Positions 1 to 8,266 are shown, counted from the stretch's first letter. The stretch: 30,536 nt of DNA from Brachyspira sp. CAG:484 (GCA_000431315.1 HF989697.1:8731-39266), one strand, 5' to 3'. The notes: generated from the sequence alone by a model not told the origin. Translations and numbers: made by a program.

Positions 1-899
1 GAGATTGCTGGCCATATGACACAGTAACACTTTTAGACGGAAAAGAGTGGGAAATATCTAAAACCCAAACAGGGAAGCATCTAAAGATGGAAGACAGTGA
101 CACAGCAGACTATAGTAGCCCTAATGTGGGGATAATAACCGGTGATGGCACGCCTATGATACTATCTTATAACACAAAATGCGAAGCCCTAGACCCTTTT
201 GGCTCGGCATTCACACCAACGCCTTTAACAAGAGCAGAGTGTGAAGCCCAAAAAGATGAATTGGGAATAAAAAACTGTTACTATGACAATGATTACTGGG
301 CAGACCCTGTGAAGAGCTATACGTGGAGTACAGAGGATAACAAGCCAGTGAGTAACGCGACAGCAAGCTGTGTAGCAGCAGTATTTGAGATAAACGGCAA
401 AAAACGTCCAAACAAACAGAATGATGATGTGGCGTTATTCAACGCGAACGGCTTAGGTTCAAGCTGTGCAATAGAAATAGATGGTAAATGCTTTGGTTCG
501 GCGTTCACACCAACGCCTTTAACAAACGCAGAGTGTGAAGCCCAAAAAGACGAATTGGGAATAAAAAACTGTTACTATGACAATGATTACTGGGCAGGCG
601 CAGTAAAACAATGTGGTGGAGTAAATAATTTACCTACAATGGCAGATTTAGGAAAACTGGCAAGCGCAATATACAAAGGAAACCCAAGTGTAGGAGCAAA
701 ACAGGATGTGAATAATCTGGCTTATGAATCAGGCACCGCAACTTCTTTAGGCTTACCAGAACCCAGCTTCTCCTTGTGGTCTGGTGAGGAGACCAATAGC
801 AGCTACGCTTACTTACGTTACTTCTACTCCACGGGCACGTTCTGGCGCAACAACAGCCGCAACAACAGTTACATTCAGGCGGTGTGTTTGGGTGATTGA
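1..899 (+). CDS. Pilin-like surface protein with C-type-lectin-like tail, 5' partial
   Basis: The reading frame is open from the window edge (first full codon at 3) to TGA at 897-899, so the N-terminus, where a prepilin helix would lie, is outside the window. It has the motif FEINGKKRPN, matching VDINGPKRPN and FIDVNGYKKPN in the two other pilin-like proteins here, so I place it in that family. The C-terminal part has LPTMADLGKLA, then LWSGEE and a tail ending AVCLGD. This resembles the DUF1566/Fib_succ_major type of C-type-lectin fold that DGRs often diversify. A Cys-rich module of about 35 residues occurs twice (repeats at 198 and 492). Isoleucine is almost always ATA, unlike the neighbouring genes. 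A secreted pseudopilin or adhesin role is inferred. The family call is fairly sure and the DGR link is tentative. Confidence 0.7.
   Translation, partial: DCWPYDTVTLLDGKEWEISKTQTGKHLKMEDSDTADYSSPNVGIITGDGTPMILSYNTKCEALDPFGSAFTPTPLTRAECEAQKDELGIKNCYYDNDYWADPVKSYTWSTEDNKPVSNATASCVAAVFEINGKKRPNKQNDDVALFNANGLGSSCAIEIDGKCFGSAFTPTPLTNAECEAQKDELGIKNCYYDNDYWAGAVKQCGGVNNLPTMADLGKLASAIYKGNPSVGAKQDVNNLAYESGTATSLGLPEPSFSLWSGEETNSSYAYLRYFYSTGTFWRNNSRNNSYIQAVCLGD
198..303 (+). repeat. 106-bp direct repeat, copy 1
   Basis: It matches 492-597 at all but 5 of 106 positions by eye. It encodes the module from FGSAFTPTPLT to NDYWA with two cysteines. This copy is bracketed by the 7-bp sequence AGACCCT at 191-197 and 302-308, so it looks like an in-frame 111-bp insertion into an older coding sequence. 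Confidence 0.85.
492..597 (+). repeat. 106-bp direct repeat, copy 2
   Basis: Second copy of the Cys-rich module, 294 bp (98 codons) downstream of the first and in the same frame. It lacks the flanking AGACCCT pair and runs on into CGGVNNLPTM of the lectin-like domain, so it is probably the native copy. Confidence 0.85.
770..899 (+). other. Candidate DGR variable region
   Basis: The last ~43 codons encode SFSLWSGEE, then AYLRYF, TFWRNNSRNNSY and AVCLGD. This stretch is rich in AAC, AGC, TAC and CGC codons and more GC-rich than the rest of the gene. Clustered AAC codons near the 3' end of a C-type-lectin gene are typical of variable repeats, where adenines of a template are mutated. No reverse transcriptase or template repeat lies in the window, so this is a hypothesis. 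Confidence 0.4.
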
Positions 900-920
900 T
901 TGTTCAATTGTTCATGTGTA

Positions 921-950
921 AAAGGGCGGTGCTTAGGCGCTGCTTTTTTA
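921..950 (+). terminator. Rho-independent terminator after the pilin-like gene
   Basis: GGCGGTGC (925-932) pairs with GCGCTGCT (937-944) around a TTAG loop, with three G-U wobbles, extended by A-T pairs and followed by a T run. Confidence 0.7.
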
Positions 951-1006
951 CTTGATATTTTTTTACAAAACATGTCTTTTAATGTTTTTCGTGCTACCAT
1001 TTTCTT

Positions 1007-1597
1007 ATGAACTGGAAAAATCTGAGTAAAAAGAAGAAGGCTTATATTATAGCATTTTCCGGAATTGTCGGGATATTACTGTGGGCTTTTATTTCTGCCG
1101 GAATTATCACCCATAATTTTAACCGCAGCCAGCTTTCTGTAAATCAAGACAGGCAGGAAGCTCTGATTAACGGTATTATTCTTACTGAAACCAAGGATGA
1201 AAAAAAATACTGGGAAATTTACGGTGAAACCGGCACTTATGACAGCACAAACGGCGTTGCTCTTCTTGATAACTGTATCGGAAATTTTTATGATGAAAAT
1301 AATGAAGTTTCTATGAGTTTTGAATCCAGCAAAGGAACTTACAACTCAAAGAAAACCCAGATTATTATGTATAATGATACAAGGGTTGTTATTAAAGACG
1401 GAACTTCCCTTGAAGCTGACAGGATTACCTGGACCGGGTCTGATAATCCTATTGTTGCAAAAGGCAATATAAGAATTACCCGCAATGGTCAATTCCTTGC
1501 CACTGCCGATACGGTTGAAATAAGCCCAAGTTATGATAACTTTAAAATTATAGGTCATGCCCAATCTAAAATGTATGATGTTAAGGAGAAAAAATGA
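1007..1597 (+). CDS. lptC: LPS export periplasmic protein LptC
   Basis: This 196-aa protein has a lysine-rich N-terminus and one membrane anchor at about residues 13-34, followed by a beta-rich periplasmic domain. That is the architecture and length of LptC, which bridges the inner-membrane LptBFG transporter to LptA during lipopolysaccharide export. The repeated short beta-strand pattern (GIILTETKDEKKYWEIYGE, IVAKGNIRITRNGQFLATAD) fits the OstA/LptC fold. It overlaps lptA in an ATGA junction, which supports the call. The ATG at 1007 has no clear Shine-Dalgarno sequence, but it begins just before the anchor and no better start was seen. The family is poorly conserved in sequence, so the assignment rests on fold pattern and neighbour. 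Confidence 0.75.
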   Translation: MNWKNLSKKKKAYIIAFSGIVGILLWAFISAGIITHNFNRSQLSVNQDRQEALINGIILTETKDEKKYWEIYGETGTYDSTNGVALLDNCIGNFYDENNEVSMSFESSKGTYNSKKTQIIMYNDTRVVIKDGTSLEADRITWTGSDNPIVAKGNIRITRNGQFLATADTVEISPSYDNFKIIGHAQSKMYDVKEKK

Positions 1598-2574
1598 AGA
1601 AACTCTTAATTAGTATAGCTGTTATAATGTTTTCTTTCGGTATAATCGCACAGGCGTCGGATCTGGTTATCGAATCCAAAACCCAGACTTTTTCCGAAGA
1701 AGATAACAAGATTAAGTTTCAAGGCGATGTAAAAGTTTCCGTTGACGATATGAAAGTTGTCGGGGAATCTGCCGATATTAATATGAATGAAGAACAGAAA
1801 CTTGATACTGCAACATTTTATGACAAACCTTACGCATACGAAGTTAAAAAGAACAAAAAACGAGAAGTTAAAGCTAATATTTTAAAAGTTTCTTTAATTA
1901 CAAAAATCGTCAGGGCTGAAGGTGATACCCAGTCAGTAGTTTTTGACGGCAAAGTTCCTATTGTTGTTATCAACTCGGATGTTCAGGAATACGATACAAA
2001 AACAGGCGTGATGACTGCAACCGGTGCTGTTACAATTAAGTACAAAGATATTGAATCTTTTTCAAATAAAGCCATAATTAAAACAAATAAAAACGGCGAT
2101 TTGAAAGACCTGGAACTCATTGGAAATGCCAGAGTAAAAGACAAAACAAACGAATCTTTTGCTGATAAATTTTATTATAGCGAAGCAACAAAAATGCTTA
2201 CAGCAACAGGCAACACTACCTCTAATGCAACAATGGAGGACGGGCAGAAGCTTATATTGAAATCTAATGTGCAAGAATACAGCCAGGATAAAAATACTTA
2301 CAGTGCAAGCGGAAATGTTCGCGTATGGTACCAGGATTACTACGCTGTAGGTCCTAAAATTACTGTTTATCCGGATAAAACTACAAACAAGCCTAATGAT
2401 ATATATTTTACCGGTCGTTCAAGTATTACTCAGGGCGTAAGAACTATTTATGCCGATAAGATTAAGATGATGCTTAAACCGAAAGACTTCCATGCAGAAG
2501 GTAATACACGTACTGTAATAAGAAATATCGGTTCAGGCGACAGCAGCGACGGAGAAATGACACTCGGATTATAA
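1594..2574 (+). CDS. lptA: LptA/OstA-family LPS transport periplasmic protein
   Basis: A signal peptide covers about residues 1-22 (MKKLLISIAVIMFSFGIIAQ), followed by a long run of beta-strand repeats. The OstA-type pattern (LVIESKTQTFSEEDNKIKFQ, GDVKV) is seen near the N-terminus. Similar units recur (VQEYDTKTGVMTATGAVTI, VQEYSQDKNTYSASGNVRV, DKIKMMLKPKDFHAEGN). At 326 aa it is much longer than proteobacterial LptA (about 185 aa) and seems to hold two or more OstA-like domains. It would form the periplasmic bridge carrying lipopolysaccharide to the outer membrane. The start has a good AAGGAG site inside the end of lptC, and the two genes overlap by 4 nt. A partial LptD-like role cannot be excluded, but the protein is far too short for the LptD barrel. 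Confidence 0.8.
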   Translation: MKKLLISIAVIMFSFGIIAQASDLVIESKTQTFSEEDNKIKFQGDVKVSVDDMKVVGESADINMNEEQKLDTATFYDKPYAYEVKKNKKREVKANILKVSLITKIVRAEGDTQSVVFDGKVPIVVINSDVQEYDTKTGVMTATGAVTIKYKDIESFSNKAIIKTNKNGDLKDLELIGNARVKDKTNESFADKFYYSEATKMLTATGNTTSNATMEDGQKLILKSNVQEYSQDKNTYSASGNVRVWYQDYYAVGPKITVYPDKTTNKPNDIYFTGRSSITQGVRTIYADKIKMMLKPKDFHAEGNTRTVIRNIGSGDSSDGEMTLGL

Positions 2575-2584
2575 GGAAAATAAA

Positions 2585-3364
2585 ATGAGCGCAAAAATTG
2601 ACAAAGCTGTAGAGCTGTATAATAAAGGTGAGTATGACAAAGCTATTGATATTTTCAGTTCAGTTTCTGAAACTGAAAATCCAAGTGCCGAGTTATATAA
2701 TAATATAGGCTTATGCTATTGTAAGAAGGGTAATATAGAAAAAGCGGAAGACAATTTTCTGAAAGCTATTGAATTAAACCCGAAATTGCCGCAGGTTTAT
2801 CTAAATCTTGCTGACATTTATTATAAGCAGAGAGATTTTGAAAACGGACTTGAACTGCTTTCACAAGGAGTTTATGAGCTTCCTGACAATATGGTTTTGA
2901 GGCATCTGCTTGCAAGATTTTATATGGAAGATGCAAGGCTTGATATGGCTATAGATGAACTTGAAAAAATCCTTGAAACCCAGCCTGAAAATTATGATGC
3001 TTATTATGATTTGGGTAAGGTTCATTTTGAACTTGGAAATTACGCTGTTGCAATAGAAAACTTTGAAAATGTTCTTGAATACAAAGAAGATAATGTCTGG
3101 ATTTATTATTATCTTGCTCAGGCTTATGAAGCAAACGATGAAATAGACAAAGCTATTTCAAATTACCTTAAAGCTATTGCAAGAGATGACGGCTTTTATC
3201 AGGCTTATAAAAAGGTCGCAATATTGTTCCTTGCAAGAGGTGATTACGAAGATGCGGTAGAATACTTTGAAGACTATGTCACTCTTGGCGTGCCGCAGGA
3301 AGAAATAAATAACGTTAATAAGCTTATAGAAAGAATTAAGAAGAAACAAGAAAATGAAAGATAA
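2585..3364 (+). CDS. Tetratricopeptide repeat protein
   Basis: The 259-aa protein is built almost wholly of TPR units. Examples are AELYNNIGLCYCKKGNIEKA, PQVYLNLADIYYKQRDFENG, YDAYYDLGKVHFELGNYAVA and VWIYYYLAQAYEANDEIDKA, about six or seven in all. No signal peptide is seen, so it is probably cytoplasmic and acts as a protein-interaction scaffold. The ATG at 2585 follows AAGGAAAATAAA, 10 nt after the lptA stop. The 3' end overlaps dprA by 11 nt, so it is translated within the lpt-dprA-topA block. The specific partner is unknown. Confidence 0.85.
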   Translation: MSAKIDKAVELYNKGEYDKAIDIFSSVSETENPSAELYNNIGLCYCKKGNIEKAEDNFLKAIELNPKLPQVYLNLADIYYKQRDFENGLELLSQGVYELPDNMVLRHLLARFYMEDARLDMAIDELEKILETQPENYDAYYDLGKVHFELGNYAVAIENFENVLEYKEDNVWIYYYLAQAYEANDEIDKAISNYLKAIARDDGFYQAYKKVAILFLARGDYEDAVEYFEDYVTLGVPQEEINNVNKLIERIKKKQENER

Positions 3365-4442
3365 ATACTGGATTGCGTTTTCGGCAATTGAACAAATTGA
3401 CAGCGCATTTGTTCAAAGACTTTATAACTATTTCGGAGATGTAGAAGAGGCTTATAATGCAGGCTTGAATGATTTGGAGCAAATTGACGGGCTTAGTGTA
3501 AGAAAAGCTGAAACTTTTCTTCGTGAGCGTGACAAAATCAATCCGGATAAAGCGCTTGAAGAAGTACAAAACCGCGATATTAAATTCTTAGCCTTTGAGG
3601 ATGAAAAATATCCGAAAATGCTTAAACAAATTTCAAATCCTCCTGCCGTTTTGTATTACAAAGGAGATATAGAAGCCTGTAATTTTGAAAGAACTCTTGC
3701 CGTTGTCGGCTCAAGGCGAGCAAGTTACAGCGCAAAGGAAGCTGTAAATAAAATTCTGTCAGAATTAAAAGATACTGATATTTGCATCGTTTCCGGTCTT
3801 GCTGCCGGAATTGATACCGCAGCACATCTTGCGGCACTGGAAAATAATCTAAAGACAATCGGTGTTATAGCAAGCGGGTTTGATTATATTTATCCGTCCT
3901 CTAACAAATATCTTTATCAAAAACTTGAAAACGGCGGCGGTGTTGTTGTAACAGAATATTATCCGACTTTTCAGCCTTTAAAGTTCAGATTTCCTCAGAG
4001 AAACAGAATAGTTTCAGGACTTTCATACGGTACCCTTGTTGCCGAGGCTTCACTAAAAAGCGGGGCTCTTATAACTGCAAACCTTACTCTGGAACAGGGA
4101 AGAGAGCTGATGTGTATTCCGGGGCTTATTTCAAATCCTAATACAGAGGGTATTTATAAGCTTCTAAAAAACGGGGCAGCTCTGGTTACAAAAGCCGATG
4201 ATATTCTTGAAGCACTTAACTGGGAAATAAACCCTGTACAGCAGCTTTCTATAGATTTAACGGAAAATTTGAACGAAGCTGAACAGAAAATATATAAAGC
4301 TCTTGATGTTGAAGAAAAAGGTTTTGATGAACTTTCGGCATTAACAAAAATCAGCACGGCTGATTTGCTGACGAACTTGACAACCATGGAGCTTAAAGGC
4401 ATAATAAAACAAGTAACCGGTGATAGATATAAGAGGGTGTAG
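3354..4442 (+). CDS. dprA: DNA processing protein DprA (Smf)
   Basis: DprA binds single-stranded DNA taken up during natural transformation and loads RecA. The 362-aa protein shows an N-terminal SAM-like helical region. The Rossmann-like core carries VVGSRRASYSAKEAV, SGLAAGIDTAAHLAAL, GVIASGFDYIYPSSN and FRFPQRNRIVSGLSYGTLVAEA. A C-terminal winged helix starts about residue 300 (DLTENLNEAEQKIYKAL). All hallmark motifs are present and the length is normal. It overlaps the TPR gene by 11 nt and is followed 7 nt later by topA, the usual dprA-topA pair in many bacteria. Its presence is compatible with competence, but DprA is also kept in genomes not known to be competent. Confidence 0.95.
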   Translation: MKDKYWIAFSAIEQIDSAFVQRLYNYFGDVEEAYNAGLNDLEQIDGLSVRKAETFLRERDKINPDKALEEVQNRDIKFLAFEDEKYPKMLKQISNPPAVLYYKGDIEACNFERTLAVVGSRRASYSAKEAVNKILSELKDTDICIVSGLAAGIDTAAHLAALENNLKTIGVIASGFDYIYPSSNKYLYQKLENGGGVVVTEYYPTFQPLKFRFPQRNRIVSGLSYGTLVAEASLKSGALITANLTLEQGRELMCIPGLISNPNTEGIYKLLKNGAALVTKADDILEALNWEINPVQQLSIDLTENLNEAEQKIYKALDVEEKGFDELSALTKISTADLLTNLTTMELKGIIKQVTGDRYKRV

Positions 4443-4449
4443 AATATAA

Positions 4450-6777
4450 ATGGCAAAAGCAGCAGCGGCAGAAAAAGCAGACAGCACACAGGCAGCTTCT
4501 AAAAGTAAATCAAAAAAAGAAAAAGCTCTTGTAATAGTCGAGTCTCCTGCAAAATCCAAAACAATAAGAAAGATTTTAGGTGACAGTTATACAATTGAAG
4601 CAAGTTTCGGACACATAAGGGATTTGCCTCAGAATGTCCTCGGCTTTGATGTTAACAAAGGTTTTGAACCGTCATTTGTCGTTATTCCTGAAAAGAAAAA
4701 AGTTGTTACTAAATTAAATGACTTATCTAAAAAAAGTGATAAAATTTTTCTTGCATCCGACCCTGACCGGGAAGGAGAAGCAATTGCCTGGCATGTCAGA
4801 CAGGTTCTGAATGTTCCTGATGATAAAGTTTTTAGAATTGAGTTTAACGAAATTACGCCAAAAGCCGTAAAATATGCCGTTGAACATCCGCGTGCCATTG
4901 ATATGGACAGGGTAAAGGCACAGCAGACAAGACAAATTCTTGATAAGCTTGTAGGTTATAAATTAAGCCCTGTTTTATGGAAGAGGCTTGGTAATTATCA
5001 CCTTTCAGCCGGCCGCGTTCAATCAGTTGCCCTGAGGATGATTTGTGAAAGAGAAGAAGAAATCGAAGCTTTCGTTCCTGTTGAATACTGGTCAATTCAT
5101 ACTGAACTTGAAAAGGAAGGCGGAGTTTTTGAAGCCGAGCTTTCAAAATATAAAGATAAAAAAGTTGAAATCCATAACGAAGAAGAAGCGCAAAAGATTG
5201 TTGAATTTCTTGCTGATAAATCAACAGAATATAAAGTTGCAAAGATTACAAACCGCGAAACAAAGCGTAAACCTACTGCACCTTTTATAACCTCAACACT
5301 TCAGCGGGAAGCCTCATCAAAGCTTGGCTATGGTGTGCAAAAAACAATGCAGATTGCGCAGAAACTTTACGAAGGGATTGAACTTGAAAATGGCGCGGTC
5401 GGTTTGATTACCTATATGAGAACCGATAGTACAAGAATTTCCGATGATGCTCAGGCAATGGCAAAGGATTTTATTCTCAATAACTACGGTGAGAAATATT
5501 ATCCGGAGAAACCTAATATTTATGCAAAGGGGAAACAAAATGTTCAGGATGCTCACGAAGCTATCCGTCCGTCTTATCCTGAAAGAACTCCGGACAGTAT
5601 TAAACAATATCTTTCAAATGAGCAGTATCGTTTGTATAAGCTAATATGGAATAAGTTTATGTCATCACAAATGACAAATGCTACTATTGCCAATAAATCA
5701 GTTGAAATTACAGCCGGAGATTACACTCTGAGAGCAAGTACAAGTAAAGTTATGTTCGACGGTTTCTTAAAGCTTTACAACGAAACAGCAGACGAGGACA
5801 ATGCTCCTAAAGAAAAAATACCTGATCTTCAAAAAGACGATATTTTGACATGTCGTAAAGTTACGCCTAAACAGCACTTTACCCAGCCGCCTCCAAGATA
5901 TTCCGAAGCTACTCTTGTTAAGGCTCTGGAAGAATACGGTATAGGACGTCCGTCAACTTACGCTTCTATTATTACAAAAATCCAAACGCGCGGCTATGTT
6001 GAAAAGCTTGAAAAGGCTCTTGCTCCAACTTTACTCGGGCGGACTGTTTCCAAGCAGCTTGTGGCTCAATTTACGGATGTAATGGATTATAAATTTACAG
6101 CAGGTATGGAAACCAAGTTAGACTTGATTGCTGAAAAGAAGGCGGTCTGGAATAAAGTCCTGGAAGATTTCTACGGTCCGTTTATAGAAGTCGTTAACGA
6201 TGCTATGAAAAACGGCGAGCGCGTTCGCATTGAAAGTAATGTTATGTGTCCAAACTGCGGTAAACCAATGCTTGTAAGAACAAGCCGGCAGGGAAACCAG
6301 TTTTTGGGATGTTCCGGTTATCCGGAATGTAAAACCGTCATGTCGATGAACGCAATTTCTGAAAACGCTCAGGCGCAGCCTGCCGGGGCTGAGAAATGCG
6401 AAGAAAAGTGCGAAAAATGCGGTTCGGATATGGTATTTAAAACAGGTCCTTACGGCAAATATATGGAATGTACAAATGAAGAATGCAAATTCCGAAAGCC
6501 ATACCGCCGCTCTACCGGCGTTAAATGCCCTAAATGCGGTAACGGGGTTATTGTTGAAAGAAAATCAAAACGCGGAACTGTATTTTTTGGCTGCGATAAA
6601 TATCCGGACTGTGATTTTGTTCTCTGGAATGAACCAACCGGTGAGGAATGTCCTGATTGCGGGGCGTTACTTGTGAAAAAGGTTCTGAAAAAAGGAACAA
6701 CAATAGAATGTTCAAATCGTACATGCGGATACAAACGTACGGTAGAAGAAAATACGGAGGCTCAGGCTGATGAATAA
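4450..6777 (+). CDS. topA: DNA topoisomerase I (type IA)
   Basis: The enzyme relaxes negative supercoils through a 5'-phosphotyrosine intermediate. A Lys/Ala-rich extension of about 25 residues precedes the Toprim domain (VIVESPAKSKTI with Glu31; DPDREGE at 104-110). The active-site tyrosine lies in GLITYMRTDSTRIS (Tyr322). From about residue 600 there are four zinc-ribbon units, each with CxxC pairs: CPNCGKPM, CEKCGSDM, CPKCGNGV and CPDCGALL. The third cysteine pair varies between units. The length, 775 aa, is normal for a bacterial TopA with several C-terminal Zn domains. The start has little Shine-Dalgarno signal, but it lies 7 nt after dprA and keeps the family's N-terminus intact. The 3' end overlaps aroE by 8 nt. 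Confidence 0.97.
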   Translation: MAKAAAAEKADSTQAASKSKSKKEKALVIVESPAKSKTIRKILGDSYTIEASFGHIRDLPQNVLGFDVNKGFEPSFVVIPEKKKVVTKLNDLSKKSDKIFLASDPDREGEAIAWHVRQVLNVPDDKVFRIEFNEITPKAVKYAVEHPRAIDMDRVKAQQTRQILDKLVGYKLSPVLWKRLGNYHLSAGRVQSVALRMICEREEEIEAFVPVEYWSIHTELEKEGGVFEAELSKYKDKKVEIHNEEEAQKIVEFLADKSTEYKVAKITNRETKRKPTAPFITSTLQREASSKLGYGVQKTMQIAQKLYEGIELENGAVGLITYMRTDSTRISDDAQAMAKDFILNNYGEKYYPEKPNIYAKGKQNVQDAHEAIRPSYPERTPDSIKQYLSNEQYRLYKLIWNKFMSSQMTNATIANKSVEITAGDYTLRASTSKVMFDGFLKLYNETADEDNAPKEKIPDLQKDDILTCRKVTPKQHFTQPPPRYSEATLVKALEEYGIGRPSTYASIITKIQTRGYVEKLEKALAPTLLGRTVSKQLVAQFTDVMDYKFTAGMETKLDLIAEKKAVWNKVLEDFYGPFIEVVNDAMKNGERVRIESNVMCPNCGKPMLVRTSRQGNQFLGCSGYPECKTVMSMNAISENAQAQPAGAEKCEEKCEKCGSDMVFKTGPYGKYMECTNEECKFRKPYRRSTGVKCPKCGNGVIVERKSKRGTVFFGCDKYPDCDFVLWNEPTGEECPDCGALLVKKVLKKGTTIECSNRTCGYKRTVEENTEAQADE

Positions 6778-7609
6778 ATTTGGTTTAATCGGTTATCCTT
6801 TAGGACATTCAATTTCAGCAGTGATTCACAAGGCAGGTTTTGAAAGCCTTGGTGTTGATGCGTCATACGATATTCTGGAAACAGATCCTGAAGATTTGGT
6901 TGATAGGGTTAAATTCTTTAAACACAACAATTATAGCGGTTTTAATGTAACTATCCCGTTAAAACTTCCTATCTCTCTTTTTGTTCAGGAAGTTGACAAG
7001 TATGCAGATATTGCAGGTGCGGTTAATACTGTAAAGATTAATCCTGATAAAACCTTTAAAGGATATAATACTGATGCTATGGGATTTAAAAAAGCTATAC
7101 CTTCATCAATTAATCTTGAAGGAGCTTCTGTTGCTCTTCTTGGTACCGGCGGCGCAAGCAGGGCTGCTGTTTTAGGTTTATCTGAACTTGGCGTTAAGGA
7201 GATTGGCGTTTATACTCGAAATATTCCTAATGCACTTGATTATATGGCATATATGCGCCGGAAATTTCCTGCAATAAATTTCACAGCCTATCAGATTGAT
7301 GCTGTAAGAGATTTGTCTAAATATGACATGCTTGTGAATACAACCCCTATAGGAATGCTTGGGCGTTCTGCTGATATGACACCTGTAGAGGCAAATGTTT
7401 TGCAGACAATGCGTGAGGGGAGTGTTGTTTACGATGTTATTTATAATCCTAAAAAAACTGTATTGTTAACAAATGCAGAACGGCTTGGTCTAAAAATTAT
7501 AAACGGGCTGGATATGTTGATTTATCAGGCAATTTCAGCTCAGGAAATATGGCTTGGAAGAACTCCTGATTTTAATGCAATGAAGATTGCTGCACTTGAG
7601 AGTTTGTAA
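6770..7609 (+). CDS. aroE: Shikimate dehydrogenase
   Basis: The enzyme reduces 3-dehydroshikimate to shikimate with NADPH in aromatic amino acid synthesis. The 279-aa protein shows the substrate site (GYPLGHSIS near residue 8; FNVTIPLK with catalytic Lys65; GAVNTV with Asn86; GYNTDAMGF with Asp102). It has the NADP Rossmann loop GTGGASRAA at 125-133 and the C-terminal GLDMLIYQA with its substrate-binding Gln. The length and motif spacing are normal. The ATG overlaps the end of topA, with an AGGCTGATG context, so it is translated from the same message. No other aro gene is in the window. Confidence 0.95.
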   Translation: MNKFGLIGYPLGHSISAVIHKAGFESLGVDASYDILETDPEDLVDRVKFFKHNNYSGFNVTIPLKLPISLFVQEVDKYADIAGAVNTVKINPDKTFKGYNTDAMGFKKAIPSSINLEGASVALLGTGGASRAAVLGLSELGVKEIGVYTRNIPNALDYMAYMRRKFPAINFTAYQIDAVRDLSKYDMLVNTTPIGMLGRSADMTPVEANVLQTMREGSVVYDVIYNPKKTVLLTNAERLGLKIINGLDMLIYQAISAQEIWLGRTPDFNAMKIAALESL

Positions 7610-7645
7610 TAGCAAAAAATTTTATGTGCAAGGTTTTGGTATCGT

Positions 7646-8149
7646 ATGGCTATAAGATTTTCTTCTGTTGCATTTACAGGTTATCATAAACCAGATAATT
7701 ATAAACGTATAGATAAAAATGTGGTTCGTTCTGCTCAACCTCAGGCAGAGGAAATTGTCTGGCTTAAAAAACACCGGAATATTACAGATATTATAAATTT
7801 CAGAACTCTGACCGTTCCAGCAACAGATTTTAATGAAGAAAAACTTGCTGATGCTTTGAATATAAAATATCATTCTATTCCAACTGAGACGAAAAAGCCT
7901 AAAATTGAGGATGTGAAACATTTTCTGAATATAATAGATGATGTTAAGAAACGCGATGGAAAAGTATTAATACACTGTAGAGCCGGTGCGGACAGAACAG
8001 GATTTTATTCCTTTATTTATAAAGTTCTAAACGGACTTGATAATATAGATAATGCAGGTAAAGAAATGCTTGAAATGGGCTATCACAAAGACCGCTATCC
8101 TTTTCTTCAGGAAATGGCAAAAGACTTTATTAAAGTATTGAAAAAATAA
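7646..8149 (+). CDS. Tyrosine/dual-specificity phosphatase-like protein
   Basis: The 167-aa protein carries the Cys-based phosphatase loop HCRAGADRTG (Cys111 nucleophile, Arg117 phosphate-binding). It also has the RSAQP motif near residue 28 that is shared by the fungal Siw14/DSP-like and bacterial tyrosine phosphatase groups. It probably removes phosphate from tyrosine or from a small phosphorylated molecule in the cytoplasm. The substrate cannot be told from the sequence. It sits 36 nt after aroE on the same strand, without a visible terminator between. The ribosome binding site before the ATG at 7646 is weak. Confidence 0.88.
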   Translation: MAIRFSSVAFTGYHKPDNYKRIDKNVVRSAQPQAEEIVWLKKHRNITDIINFRTLTVPATDFNEEKLADALNIKYHSIPTETKKPKIEDVKHFLNIIDDVKKRDGKVLIHCRAGADRTGFYSFIYKVLNGLDNIDNAGKEMLEMGYHKDRYPFLQEMAKDFIKVLKK

Positions 8150-8165
8150 TTGTCCGGGAAAATTC

Positions 8166-8174
8166 TGCTATAAT
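8166..8174 (+). promoter_or_regulatory. Perfect extended -10 promoter element, no clear gene
   Basis: TGCTATAAT is an exact TGnTATAAT match with no good -35. Transcription would start near 8181 and run into a GC-richer stretch (8180-8260), then antisense into the permease gene at 8267. No protein gene is evident; a small RNA or a relic leader is possible. Confidence 0.4.
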
Positions 8175-8266
8175 TGTATACGAGCGGACTTTTAGAGCGG
8201 TATTTGGGAATGCGGACAGGAGCAGGACCGGGTTGATACAATGGAAAACTGCGGCGTAGATTATGG

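Noticed and set aside
1..899. Complete DGR
   Set aside because: Only a possible variable region is visible; no reverse transcriptase, accessory gene or template repeat is in the window.
8180..8260. Signal recognition particle or 6S RNA in the GC-rich gap
   Set aside because: The conserved SRP apical loop and 6S open-bubble layout are not present; only the promoter is convincing.
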